A stretch of 35,510 nucleotides of DNA from an uncultured Pelagibacteraceae bacterium. GTDB lineage: Bacteria; Pseudomonadota; Alphaproteobacteria; Pelagibacterales; Pelagibacteraceae. The stretch spans positions 1-35,510 of the forward strand of contig CACOCL010000008.1 of NCBI GenBank assembly GCA_902625825.1. The letters run 5' to 3'. Positions 1-8,817 of the stretch are shown piece by piece. Made by a program: the position numbers and the translations under genes. How positions within the stretch are numbered: the first letter of the stretch is position 1; each line of letters starts with the position of its first letter. The notes beneath the pieces were generated by a model that was not told the origin of the DNA, did not search any database, and worked only from the letters and a program-made list of their open reading frames with translations.

Positions 1-7
1 ACCTGAA

Positions 8-856
8 ATGGTCAGAATTTTTCCACTAATTTTCGTTCTATTATGGTCTTCAGCTTTTATAACCACTAAGCCAATTATAGATCACAGCGATCCCTTTGCT
101 GCTCTTGCTTTTAGATTTTTTTTTGTTGCTATTGGTTTTTACCTTTTTTCACTTTACACAAATCAATCAATTATTATTAATAAAAGAAATTTTACAGAGT
201 CATTTTTTAGTGGTGTTCTTTTTCATGGATTTTATTTGGGTGGTGTCTTTTACTCTATCTCAATTGGAATGCCGACAGGGTTAGCCGCTCTAATAGTGAC
301 ACTTCAGCCTATTTTAACTAATATATTGAGTGGTCCAATACTTAATGAAAAAGTAACTTTAAAACAATGGATTGGTGTTTTACTTGGTTTCTTGGGCGCA
401 GCTTTAGTATTAGGTCTTGATGTTGGAACAAGTATTCCCATATTTGGTCTAGTTGCAACGATTATAGCTTTAGTCTCAATTACTGCCTCAACTATTTGGC
501 AAAAAAAATTAAGTAACAACTTGTCTTTAACAGTAAGTAATTTTTATCAAGCAGTTGGAGGTTGTTTGTTTCATGTCCTATTAGTAATTTTTTTTACTGA
601 ACCATATATTGATTTCACAAAAACTTTTTTTATTGCTATGAGTCATCAAATATTTTTGGTTTCCTTTGGGGCATTCACAATTTTAATGTTTTTAATAAAA
701 AAAAATTCAGCTAGTAAAACTGTATCAATATTCTTTCTTATACCGGCAACTTCGGCTTTCATGGCGTGGTTTTTTTTAAACGAAAGTTTAACTAGTCTAG
801 ATCTACTTGGCTTTTTTATAGCTTCGATAGGAGTTTATATTGCAACAAGAGATTAG
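8..856 (+). CDS. EamA/DMT-family multidrug/metabolite permease
   Basis: A 282-aa hydrophobic protein with about ten predicted membrane segments, arranged as two EamA (DUF6) halves. This is the normal size and shape of the drug/metabolite transporter superfamily. The N-terminus begins with a membrane segment containing LLWSSAFITTKP, a typical EamA helix-1 signature, so the ATG at base 8 is a credible start, although only seven upstream bases are visible. The second half ends with the usual pattern in which E-N-E-S-L is followed by a final glycine-rich helix. The substrate cannot be read from the sequence; family members export amino acids, metabolites or drugs. It converges on the sox operon with a two-base gap and probably belongs to an upstream transcription unit outside the window. 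Confidence 0.85.
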   Translation: MVRIFPLIFVLLWSSAFITTKPIIDHSDPFAALAFRFFFVAIGFYLFSLYTNQSIIINKRNFTESFFSGVLFHGFYLGGVFYSISIGMPTGLAALIVTLQPILTNILSGPILNEKVTLKQWIGVLLGFLGAALVLGLDVGTSIPIFGLVATIIALVSITASTIWQKKLSNNLSLTVSNFYQAVGGCLFHVLLVIFFTEPYIDFTKTFFIAMSHQIFLVSFGAFTILMFLIKKNSASKTVSIFFLIPATSAFMAWFFLNESLTSLDLLGFFIASIGVYIATRD

Positions 857-858
857 GC

Positions 859-1449
859 CTATTTGACTGATTTAAACCCAAACTCAAGAGATGCGTCTGT
901 TACAGAATGATATAATGATTCACCAAAACTTCTTAATGTAAATAATCTCACTTTATCAGGATTAACATCAAGCATATCAACCGTAAATGCAATTCCATTA
1001 TATGTGGAGTTGACAGAATTATCTTTATTCAAATCGTTAAAGTTAAATGGACATCCTTTTTTTAAAACTTCTTTTACCATTTTTCCCTCAATTTCAATTA
1101 TAGCTCTAGAATGAGATATATCTGTTACTGCGAAATCTGTTTCTTTGAAAACTTCAAAAATTTCTTTTAATAAATTTTTATTATTTGAGACTAAAAGCCA
1201 ATTATTAGGAGCATTCCATAAAATTCTAGTATTACTATTGCTTACAACACTTAAGGGCGTATTCTTAAGTTTCAAATTATCGATTAAAATTTTTTCAATA
1301 GAGACTGTAGAATTTTTATATTGAACTATCTGGACTATTAATAAATTTTTTAATTCTTTTACTTTTAAAATATTGTTTTCATTTTTATTTTCATGATCAC
1401 CAAAAGAACCTTCTAGATGAACATTGGCCAAAGCAGAAACTGCGCTCAT
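859..1449 (-). CDS. soxG: Sarcosine oxidase gamma subunit (SoxG)
   Basis: A 196-aa protein, last gene of a soxB-soxD-soxA-soxG operon, overlapping the end of soxA by four bases (ATGA). SoxG is the small GcvT-like subunit of heterotetrameric sarcosine oxidase. Visible family features are the N-terminal alternation of strands, the stretch RILWNAPNNWLLVS at about residue 75, then TDISHSRAIIEIEG and a C-terminal TLRSFGESLYHSVTDASLEFG. The assignment rests on position and on these motifs. Its role in the complex is mainly structural; sarcosine is oxidised by SoxB and the formaldehyde is passed to folate in SoxA. MgdD of N-methylglutamate dehydrogenase is a homologue and cannot be excluded. Confidence 0.88.
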   Translation of the reverse strand: MSAVSALANVHLEGSFGDHENKNENNILKVKELKNLLIVQIVQYKNSTVSIEKILIDNLKLKNTPLSVVSNSNTRILWNAPNNWLLVSNNKNLLKEIFEVFKETDFAVTDISHSRAIIEIEGKMVKEVLKKGCPFNFNDLNKDNSVNSTYNGIAFTVDMLDVNPDKVRLFTLRSFGESLYHSVTDASLEFGFKSVK

Positions 1450-4442
1450 GATCTTACTCTCTCCCCTTTTGGATCAACATAATGTGACGATACTATTTCA
1501 ACTGGAATAATTTTATTTTTAAGCGGTGACATAACAAATAATTTTTGCCCGATCATATTTTTTCCATCTTTAAGAATTGCTAGCGAGAATGGGTTGTCGT
1601 GTTCAACACTCCAACAGGAGGCGGAAATATAACCTAATTTTGGATTAGGCAGTGGTGCATTCGAGTCTTTAACTAAATGAGAACCTTCCGGAATACTTGT
1701 TTTTTTGTCTAGTGGAACAACACCAACTACTTTTTGTCTATCATCTGCAGTAAATGCCTTTCTGCTCAAAGATCTTTTCCCAATGAAATCTTTCTTTTTA
1801 CTCAACAATCCTTCAAGAGAATTGTCGTAAGGTATTGTTCTGCCATCAAGTTCTGAGCCAGCGACATGTCCCATTTCAATTCTAAGAGTTGATAGAGCCT
1901 CGGTGCCATATGGCTGTATCTTAAATTCCTCACCTAGTTCAATAATTTTTTCCCACATAAAGTTTCCATTGTCTGACTCAACGTTTACCTCATATGCAAG
2001 TTCACCTGAAAAAGAAATTCTGAAAATTCTTGCTTTGACACCAAATAAATCTCCTTCCATATATCCCATGAAAGGTAATCCATCATTTGAGACATCTAAA
2101 CTGGGAAATAATTTCTGTAATAAATCTCTTGATTTAGGCCCTGCAATCGCAGCACCTGCCCATTGCTCTGTTGTTGAAACTACATTTACATTTAGCTCTG
2201 GCCAAACTAATTGTAAATAATATTCTAAATGCGAGAGGACATTTGCCGCTTGAGCAGTAGTAGTAGTCATGTGGTAATGATTTTCTGAAATTCTTGTTGT
2301 CGTGCCATCATCCATCACAATTCCATCTTCTCTTAACATCACACCATATCTTGCTTTACCAATCGGCAACTTTAACCAAGCGTTAGTATAAACTCTATTT
2401 AGTAATTCTGCTGCATCAGGTCCTTTAATATCAATCTTTCCTAAAGTAGTTACATCACATACACCAACATTGGTTCGTACATTTTTAGCTTCTCTTTTCG
2501 CTGCTTCAAATAAATTTTCATTGCCTCTTTTATAATATCTTGGTCTTAACCACACACCGGCATCAACAAAAACTGCATTATTTTTTTCATGCCAAAGGTG
2601 CATCGGAGATTTTCTTGTTGGCTTTGAATGTTTACCAACTTCTCTGCCAACTATAGCGCCGATAGATACTGGCGAATAGGGTGGTCTAAAAGTTGTGTGT
2701 CCTACTGCCGGGACAACTTTGTTTTCTATTTTTGAAACTAATTGTAATCCATTGAGGTTACTCGTTTTACCTTGGTCTGTAGCCATTCCAAGAGTGGTGT
2801 ATCTTTTTACATGCTCGATTGAACGATAACCCTCTTTAAGAGCTATTTCTATGTCTGAAACTGCAACGTCATTTTGGAAATCTAAAAACCGCTTATAATT
2901 TTTTCCTTTAGGTAAAGGCACACACCAAAATTTATCATGAGTGGTTGATTTTTTTTCAATTACATTAGGAAATGAAACTTTATTATCATTATTTGTAATC
3001 TTTTTTGACAGCTCATGACCTGTCTCAAAAGAACTTCTTAAAGTTTCATCTAAGGTAAATACGCCATTTGCTGCACCTAATGTCTTTTCATTTTGTTTTG
3101 CTGACCCTGGTACAAAAGCATCAATATCCTTATTGAATTGTGTTTTATTACCTGATTGAGATGCTAAATGAATTGTTGGTGTCCAGAAACCAGAAACACA
3201 AATACAATCACATTTAATATTTTCTATTTTACCAAGTTCCTCTTTATCTTCTGAAATTTTAGCGATATCAGCTGATTTTACTTTTTTATATCCTTGAGCA
3301 GCTACAACTACATAGGAATACTTTATATCAATGCCTAAATTTTTTGCCTCATCAATAATTTCAGATTTAGGATTTTTTCTAGTGTCAAGGATTATTGAAT
3401 CAACATTATTTTTTTTAAACTCAATCGCTGTTTCATATCCACTGTCATTATTTGTAAATATGAGTGGATTTTTTCCAACTAAAACACCATAAACTCTCAT
3501 GTATTCTTTAGCTGCTGATGATAGCATCACACCTGGTGTATCATTATTTCCAAATACAATCGGTCTTTCGATTGACCCTGATGAAATTAAAACTTCTTTT
3601 GCTCTTATGTACCAAAGTCTTTGTTTAGGATGAAATTTTTTTGTTTTTGGTAAATGATCACTAGTTCTCTCAGACATTACCAGCATATTATGATCATAGT
3701 AACCAAAAACTTGAGATCTATTTTTAATAGTAACATTTGGCATCTCTTTAAGTTCTGAAATAATACCATCGGCCCATTCTTTACCAGTTTGATTACCTAT
3801 ATTTACATCACTTGTGAGTAAAGTTCCTCCAAATCTAGATTTGTCCTCAGCTAAAATTACATTAGCTCCATTTTTAGCAGCCGCATATGCACTTGCTAAA
3901 CCTGAGGGCCCAGATCCCGTAACTAATAAATCACAATATTCGTATTTATGTTCGTACCTTTCTTTATCGTGTTTTATTGAGGCTGTTCCTAGCCCCGCAG
4001 CTTTTCTTATAAACGGTTCATAAATCTTATACCAAAAACTCTTTGGCCACATAAACGTCTTATAATAAAAACCCGCGGGAAGGAATATCTTCAAAAAGTT
4101 GTTTATTGCTCCAACATCAAAATTTACGTTAGGCCAACAGTTGACACTTTTTGCCTCTAAACCTTCAAATAGTTCTTGTTCTGTCGCTTTAATATTTGGT
4201 TCAGTTTCACCATTCCTATAAAGTTGAATTATTGCATATGGTTCATCAACACCTGCTCCAAAAAAACCTCTTGGCCTATGGTACTTAAAACTTCTGCCAA
4301 CTAAGTGAACTCCATTAGCTAAAAGAGCAGAGGCTAAAGTATCACCTTCATAACCAAAATATTTTTTACCATTAAATTTAAAAGAGATTTTTTTATCTCT
4401 ATCAATTAATCCACCATTTTTTAACCTAAAGTCTTGAGACAT
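1446..4442 (-). CDS. soxA: Sarcosine oxidase alpha subunit (SoxA)
   Basis: 998 aa, the usual length for SoxA. Domains in order are a ferredoxin-like N-terminal domain (about residues 15-105), a pyridine-nucleotide/FAD-disulphide type domain with the dinucleotide-binding run LLVTGSGPSGLASAYAAA near residue 175, and a C-terminal GcvT-like folate-binding half from about residue 600. That half contains IKGPDAAELLNR, GVMLREDGIVMDDGT and FSGELAYEV. In characterised heterotetrameric sarcosine oxidase the alpha subunit binds NAD and tetrahydrofolate and turns the methyl group into 5,10-methylene-THF. Start ATG overlaps the soxD stop by one base (TAATG), indicating translational coupling. This feeds the same C1-THF pool used by Fhs, encoded nearby. 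MgdC of N-methylglutamate dehydrogenase has the same architecture. Confidence 0.93.
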   Translation of the reverse strand: MSQDFRLKNGGLIDRDKKISFKFNGKKYFGYEGDTLASALLANGVHLVGRSFKYHRPRGFFGAGVDEPYAIIQLYRNGETEPNIKATEQELFEGLEAKSVNCWPNVNFDVGAINNFLKIFLPAGFYYKTFMWPKSFWYKIYEPFIRKAAGLGTASIKHDKERYEHKYEYCDLLVTGSGPSGLASAYAAAKNGANVILAEDKSRFGGTLLTSDVNIGNQTGKEWADGIISELKEMPNVTIKNRSQVFGYYDHNMLVMSERTSDHLPKTKKFHPKQRLWYIRAKEVLISSGSIERPIVFGNNDTPGVMLSSAAKEYMRVYGVLVGKNPLIFTNNDSGYETAIEFKKNNVDSIILDTRKNPKSEIIDEAKNLGIDIKYSYVVVAAQGYKKVKSADIAKISEDKEELGKIENIKCDCICVSGFWTPTIHLASQSGNKTQFNKDIDAFVPGSAKQNEKTLGAANGVFTLDETLRSSFETGHELSKKITNNDNKVSFPNVIEKKSTTHDKFWCVPLPKGKNYKRFLDFQNDVAVSDIEIALKEGYRSIEHVKRYTTLGMATDQGKTSNLNGLQLVSKIENKVVPAVGHTTFRPPYSPVSIGAIVGREVGKHSKPTRKSPMHLWHEKNNAVFVDAGVWLRPRYYKRGNENLFEAAKREAKNVRTNVGVCDVTTLGKIDIKGPDAAELLNRVYTNAWLKLPIGKARYGVMLREDGIVMDDGTTTRISENHYHMTTTTAQAANVLSHLEYYLQLVWPELNVNVVSTTEQWAGAAIAGPKSRDLLQKLFPSLDVSNDGLPFMGYMEGDLFGVKARIFRISFSGELAYEVNVESDNGNFMWEKIIELGEEFKIQPYGTEALSTLRIEMGHVAGSELDGRTIPYDNSLEGLLSKKKDFIGKRSLSRKAFTADDRQKVVGVVPLDKKTSIPEGSHLVKDSNAPLPNPKLGYISASCWSVEHDNPFSLAILKDGKNMIGQKLFVMSPLKNKIIPVEIVSSHYVDPKGERVRS

Positions 4443-4711
4443 TATGAAATTTCCTCATTAGCTTTTAAGGTATTGAAAATTTCATGTGTAGCTGTATCTC
4501 TTTCAACTTTAATCCATTGTCTGCAACCAAATAAATGCTGCCACAACTCCCAATGTTTTCCTCTTAAACTTTTTCTATTATAAACAAAATTGTCCCAATC
4601 TTGATCGGATACTTCACTTCCTAATTGAGGTCTTTTAACGCTAGCATCTCCACCATAAGAAAATTCATTTTGAGATCTCATCCCACAATGTGGACATTTG
4701 ATATGAAGCAT
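4442..4711 (-). CDS. soxD: Sarcosine oxidase delta subunit (SoxD), zinc-binding
   Basis: An 89-aa protein between soxB and soxA. It carries a zinc-type ligand set: Cys6 and Cys9 in IKCPHCGMR, then His59 and Cys63 in HLFGCRQW. As I recall, these four positions coincide with the zinc ligands described for crystallised SoxD proteins. The delta subunit is a small structural subunit that contacts alpha in the tetramer. Its ATG directly follows the soxB stop (TAA-ATG with no gap) and its stop overlaps soxA, so the four genes are tightly coupled. Confidence 0.93.
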   Translation of the reverse strand: MLHIKCPHCGMRSQNEFSYGGDASVKRPQLGSEVSDQDWDNFVYNRKSLRGKHWELWQHLFGCRQWIKVERDTATHEIFNTLKANEEIS

Positions 4712-5968
4712 TTAAGATATCCAAGTTTTTGTGCCTAGTCCCTTTTCATCAAGAAGGTAACCAGTATTAAATCTGTTTAAACTATATCCTGCATTCAAAT
4801 CATGAACTCTATCTTGAGCTATTGTATGTGCAAAGGTCCAACCAGATGCTGGTGTCGCTTTAAATCCACCATAGCACCAACCACAATTTAAATATAAACC
4901 CTCGATGTGTGTCTTATCAATAATAGGTGAACCATCCATCGACATATCCATTATTCCGCCCCACGTCCTTAGCATTTTTAGTTTACTTAAGAATGGCATC
5001 ATTGCTATTCCCTCTGTAAGAACATGCTGAAGTGTTGGAAGATTGCCTCTTTGTGCATAGCTATTATAGCCATCTAAATCACCGCCCATTACCATTTCAC
5101 CTTTGTCTGATTGACTAATGTAAAAATGTCCTGCACCAAATGTAACAACTTTATCTAAAACTGGTTTTACTGGCTCTGAAACACAGGCTTGAAGCAGATG
5201 TGTCTCTATAGGTAATGTCATATTCAATTTTTCAGCTAATATATTTGTACTGCCTGCAACACATAATCCAATTTTTTTTGCTTTAATGTCTCCTCGAGAA
5301 GTTCTTACTCCATTAATTTTTCCAGCAGAGACATCGAATCCAATAACTTCACAATTTTGAATTATATCTACTCCCATTGAGTCCGCTTGACGTGCGTAAC
5401 CCCAAGCAACAGCATCATGTCTAGCTGTTCCAGCACTTGGTTGCATTAGTCCTCCAAAAATTGGAAATCTGACATTCTCTGAGAAGTCAGCCATAGGAAT
5501 GATTTCTTGAACCTGTTCTCTATTTAAAAGAACAGCGTCAATTCCATTTAATCTCATCGAATTTCCTCTTCGAGCGTAAGTATTCATTTGTGCATCTGAG
5601 TGAGCAAGATTGATTATTCCTCTTGGAGAAAACATTACGTTATAGTTTAAATCCTGGCTCATTTTTCTCCAAAGATCCATCCCAAATTCGCTAAACAATG
5701 CATTGTCATCGTGCATATAATTTGATCTAATTATTGTTGTGTTTCGACCGACATTTCCTCCACCTATCCAACCTTTCTCGATTATAGCTACATTAGTAAT
5801 ATTGTGCTCTTTAGCTAAATAGTATGCAGTCGCAAGACCATGTCCACCACCACCGATAATTACAACATCATACTCTTTTTTTGGAGTTGGGTCTTTCCAA
5901 GCCAAATCCCAATTTTCGTGATTTGAAAGAGCATTTTTTACCAAACTAAAAACTGAATATTTTTGCAT
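4712..5968 (-). CDS. soxB: Sarcosine oxidase beta subunit (SoxB)
   Basis: A 418-aa FAD/FMN subunit that catalyses oxidative demethylation of sarcosine to glycine. The Rossmann FAD motif VVIIGGGGHGLATAYYLAKE lies at about residues 35-54, followed by GWIGGGNVGRNTTIIRSNY, highly typical of SoxB. His174 in TARHDAVAWG lies where the covalent FMN histidine is found in characterised enzymes (recalled position near 173-175). First gene of the operon; the region upstream (5969-6094) is AT-rich and holds its promoter. Length and N-terminus (NALSNHENWDLAW) are canonical. MgdA of N-methylglutamate dehydrogenase is a close homologue. I favour sarcosine oxidase because the match to SoxB signatures looks complete, but the sequence alone does not prove the substrate. 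Confidence 0.92.
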   Translation of the reverse strand: MQKYSVFSLVKNALSNHENWDLAWKDPTPKKEYDVVIIGGGGHGLATAYYLAKEHNITNVAIIEKGWIGGGNVGRNTTIIRSNYMHDDNALFSEFGMDLWRKMSQDLNYNVMFSPRGIINLAHSDAQMNTYARRGNSMRLNGIDAVLLNREQVQEIIPMADFSENVRFPIFGGLMQPSAGTARHDAVAWGYARQADSMGVDIIQNCEVIGFDVSAGKINGVRTSRGDIKAKKIGLCVAGSTNILAEKLNMTLPIETHLLQACVSEPVKPVLDKVVTFGAGHFYISQSDKGEMVMGGDLDGYNSYAQRGNLPTLQHVLTEGIAMMPFLSKLKMLRTWGGIMDMSMDGSPIIDKTHIEGLYLNCGWCYGGFKATPASGWTFAHTIAQDRVHDLNAGYSLNRFNTGYLLDEKGLGTKTWIS

Positions 5969-6094
5969 GATTAAATTTTATAATAATGAGTATAAATAGT
6001 TCATATTTTTTTTATATATAATTTTTAGATATTTCCAAAGGCTCTAAAAAGAGATACTAATCGACCAGTTTTTTTATAATTTTTAAAAAATTCA
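5969..6094. promoter_or_regulatory. Divergent AT-rich intergenic region between soxB and fhs
   Basis: These 126 bases separate two divergently transcribed genes and must contain promoters for both. It is almost entirely A and T, apart from a GC-richer island at about 6037-6069 containing a small CTCT-AAAA-AGAG hairpin and the 14-mer GATACTAATCGACC at 6054-6067. No convincing sigma-70 pair could be chosen because TATA-like hexamers are everywhere. No known riboswitch fold was recognised. The 14-mer is discussed as a finding because it resembles the 3' end of 23S rRNA. Confidence 0.4.
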
Positions 6095-7780
6095 ATGAGC
6101 GACATAAAATCAGATATTCAAATTGCTCGTGAAGCAAAAATGCTTCCAATTAAGGAAATTTTAGCAAAAGTTAATGTACCTGATGAAAGTTCTGCCTTTA
6201 GTCCCATGGGTCGACATATTGCAAAAGTTAACTTGGAATATTTAAATACCTTAAAAAATAAACCAGACGGTAAATTGATTTTAGTTACAGCAATAACACC
6301 TACACCTGCGGGAGAAGGAAAAACTACCACATCTGTAGGTTTAAATGATGGTTTAAATAAAATTGGAAAAAAGTCTATTGTTTGCTTAAGAGAACCAAGC
6401 TTGGGTCCGTCTTTTGGAATGAAGGGTGGTGCTGCTGGAGGTGGATATGCGCAAGTTGTCCCAATGGAACAAATAAATCTCCACTTCACTGGAGACTTTC
6501 ATGCAATAACATCTGCTCATAATCTTTTATCTGCATTGATAGATAATCATATCTACTGGGGAAATAAATTAAATATAGATGTTAGGAGAATTGTTTGGAA
6601 AAGAGTAATGGATATGAACGATAGAGCTTTAAGGTCAATAAATATAAATCTTGGAGGCGTTGCTAATGGTTTCCCAAGAGAAGATGGTTTTGATATTACA
6701 GTTGCTTCTGAGATAATGGCTATCTTTTGCCTAGCTAACAATCTTGAAGATTTAGAGAAAAGGATAGGAAATATAACAGTAGCATACACTAGAGAAAAAA
6801 AAGCAATATACGCTAAAGATCTAAATGCTCATGGACCAATGACTGTTTTGCTTAAAGAGGCAATAAGACCTAATATTACACAAACATTAGAAAATAATCC
6901 TGCAATTATTCATGGTGGACCATTTGCAAATATTGCTCATGGTTGTAACTCTGTAATTGCTACTAAAGCTGGATTAAAACTTGCAGATTATGTTGTTACT
7001 GAAGCAGGTTTTGGCGCGGATTTGGGAGCTGAAAAATTTTTAGATATTAAATGCAGAAAGTCAAATTTAAAACCAAGCTGCGTTGTAATAGTAGCAACAA
7101 TTAGAGCTTTAAAGATGCATGGTGGTGTCGCAAAAGATGATTTAAAAAATGAAAATGTAGAAGCTCTAAAAAAAGGCTTGATTAATCTTGAAAGACACAT
7201 CGAAAATGTAAAAAAATTTGGTTTACCTGTAGCTGTAGCAATAAACCACTTTATCAAAGATACTGATAAAGAGGTAAATGCATTAATTGAATTTTGTAAA
7301 AAGCTTGGAGTTAAAGCTAGTCTTTGTAAACATTGGGCTGATGGTGGTGAAGGAACAAAAGATTTAGCAAAGCATGTATCAGATTTATGTGAAAAGAACG
7401 AAGCTAAGTTTAAATTTTTATACGAAAGCAAAACTCCACTTTTTAAAAAAATAGAAACTATTGCTAAAGAAATTTATAGAGCAGATGAGGTAATTGCAGA
7501 TACAAAAATTAGAGATCAACTTAAAAATTTTGAAGAAGCTGGTTATAGTGAGCTACCTATATGTGTCGCAAAAACCCAATATAGTTTTTCTACAGATCCA
7601 AATCTTAAAGGCGCACCAACCGGTCATTCTTTACCAATTAGAGAAATAAGACTTTCATCTGGCGCAGAATTTATTGTGGTTGTTTGTGGAGCGATCATGA
7701 CGATGCCAGGACTTCCAAGAGTACCAGCTGCTGACTCCATCAAGCTAAATAAAAGTGGTGATATTGAAGGTTTGTTTTAA
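6095..7780 (+). CDS. fhs: Formate-tetrahydrofolate ligase
   Basis: 561 aa, the normal length for formyltetrahydrofolate synthetase, which interconverts formate + ATP + THF and 10-formyl-THF. The P-loop is [17 protein letters not shown] at about residues 66-82. Other family signatures are [21 protein letters not shown] (residues about 98-118) and the C-terminal [13 protein letters not shown]-like segment ([17 protein letters not shown]). In SAR11-type C1 metabolism it is thought to run in the ATP-forming direction, disposing of methyl groups from sarcosine, TMAO and methylamine as formate, which fits its place between soxBDAG and the TMAO genes. The ATG start gives a canonical N-terminus. Its stop overlaps that of the convergent gpsA-like gene by three to four bases. 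Confidence 0.97.
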   Translation: MSDIKSDIQIAREAKMLPIKEILAKVNVPDESSAFSPMGRHIAKVNLEYLNTLKNKPDGKLILVTAITPTPAGEGKTTTSVGLNDGLNKIGKKSIVCLREPSLGPSFGMKGGAAGGGYAQVVPMEQINLHFTGDFHAITSAHNLLSALIDNHIYWGNKLNIDVRRIVWKRVMDMNDRALRSININLGGVANGFPREDGFDITVASEIMAIFCLANNLEDLEKRIGNITVAYTREKKAIYAKDLNAHGPMTVLLKEAIRPNITQTLENNPAIIHGGPFANIAHGCNSVIATKAGLKLADYVVTEAGFGADLGAEKFLDIKCRKSNLKPSCVVIVATIRALKMHGGVAKDDLKNENVEALKKGLINLERHIENVKKFGLPVAVAINHFIKDTDKEVNALIEFCKKLGVKASLCKHWADGGEGTKDLAKHVSDLCEKNEAKFKFLYESKTPLFKKIETIAKEIYRADEVIADTKIRDQLKNFEEAGYSELPICVAKTQYSFSTDPNLKGAPTGHSLPIREIRLSSGAEFIVVVCGAIMTMPGLPRVPAADSIKLNKSGDIEGLF

Positions 7781-8739
7781 ACTTTTATTTTAAGTTTTTT
7801 ATTTTCTTTAATTGTTTTAAGTAAATTAACCATTAACGGAATTTTCTTCTTATCAATTTTTTTTAAAATAAATGGTGAAATTTCCTTTGCAAGTTCTTCA
7901 CCTTCAACTGTTTCTTTTGGCATAAATCTTTTTTTTGCAGTTTTAAACGTGTATCCTTTTCCTAAAAAACTACCCATCTTGCTATTTCTTCCACCAGCAG
8001 CACTAACGTAAAGGTCACCCACTCCAGCGAGCCCAAGAATTGTTTCATCCTTACCTTTAAAATGTTTATTTAAATATCTCATTTCAAGAACTGCTTTTTG
8101 AAATAGATTGGATGATGAATTAAGGCTTTGACCAGCTCCAATGATCATTGAATATATATTTTTTATTGCTGAACAGACCTCTACTCCTACAACATCACGG
8201 GAGTATTCTGTTAAATAATATTTTGTAGAAATTTTTCTTCCTATAGATTTTGCAATGTTAATATTTTTATTCGCTATAATTACACTAGTTTGATTTTTTC
8301 TGGCTAATTCCTTTGCTAAACAAGGTCCTTTTAGTACTGAAATATTTTTTAGATTATAGTTTTTTTCAAGCAATTCTGAAATAGTTAAAATCTTATTTTT
8401 TTTTCTGTCAAACTTTAATCCCTTGGTCAAAACTAAAATTGGTGTTTTAATTTTCAAATCTTTTAATTCTTTTCCAATGAAATCAACCCCTGGGAGACTT
8501 AAAGCTATTACTATCAAATCAAAATTTTCTCTTAATAAATTTCTAGAAAATTTCCTAAATTTTAATTGGTTCGGTAATTTTATTTTCAAACCAGAATGAA
8601 ATTTTTTTTTAGAGGATAAATCTTTGATAAATCTCTTACTGTAAGGCTCAGTAATTGTTACTTTATTTTTATTTTCTAAACTTGGGATTGTAAATGCAGA
8701 GCCCATTGCGCCTCCACCAATGATTAAGATATTTTTCAT
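7777..8739 (-). CDS. gpsA: NAD(P)-dependent glycerol-3-phosphate dehydrogenase-like protein
   Basis: 320 aa, typical for GpsA, which reduces dihydroxyacetone phosphate to sn-glycerol-3-phosphate for phospholipid synthesis. The N-terminal Rossmann motif is [11 protein letters not shown] (residues about 5-15). The central signature [15 protein letters not shown] matches the GPxxAxE block of the family, and [23 protein letters not shown] carries the expected catalytic lysine. [20 protein letters not shown] is the C-terminal domain signature. The N-terminal segment after the glycine motif is shorter and less conserved than in enterobacterial GpsA (no GTALA), so it may be a divergent paralogue. 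It is read divergently from tmm across 78 bases; no functional tie to methylamine metabolism is evident. Confidence 0.85.
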   Translation of the reverse strand: MKNILIIGGGAMGSAFTIPSLENKNKVTITEPYSKRFIKDLSSKKKFHSGLKIKLPNQLKFRKFSRNLLRENFDLIVIALSLPGVDFIGKELKDLKIKTPILVLTKGLKFDRKKNKILTISELLEKNYNLKNISVLKGPCLAKELARKNQTSVIIANKNINIAKSIGRKISTKYYLTEYSRDVVGVEVCSAIKNIYSMIIGAGQSLNSSSNLFQKAVLEMRYLNKHFKGKDETILGLAGVGDLYVSAAGGRNSKMGSFLGKGYTFKTAKKRFMPKETVEGEELAKEISPFILKKIDKKKIPLMVNLLKTIKENKKLKIKV

Positions 8740-8817
8740 AACAAATAATTATTTTATTGTAAAAGTTGTCATTTTGTTAGTAAAATACAAAGAATAAATT
8801 ATTTATTAGGTAGTTTT
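8740..8817. promoter_or_regulatory. Divergent promoter region, gpsA-like gene / tmm
   Basis: A 78-base AT-rich spacer between divergent start codons. Both genes must be transcribed from here. A TTGTTA hexamer about 50 bases before tmm could act as a -35 element, but the AT content makes any assignment weak. No inverted repeat long enough to be called an operator was found. Confidence 0.3.

Noticed and set aside
5969-6094. Glycine or other C1-related riboswitch before soxB or fhs
   Set aside because: SAR11 genomes are known to use glycine riboswitches elsewhere, but the spacer is too short and AT-rich and no conserved aptamer core could be recognised.
6988-7431. 147-aa minus-strand frame within fhs
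   Set aside because: Antisense of a strongly conserved enzyme; composition is that of a shadow frame (Ser, Phe and Pro rich).
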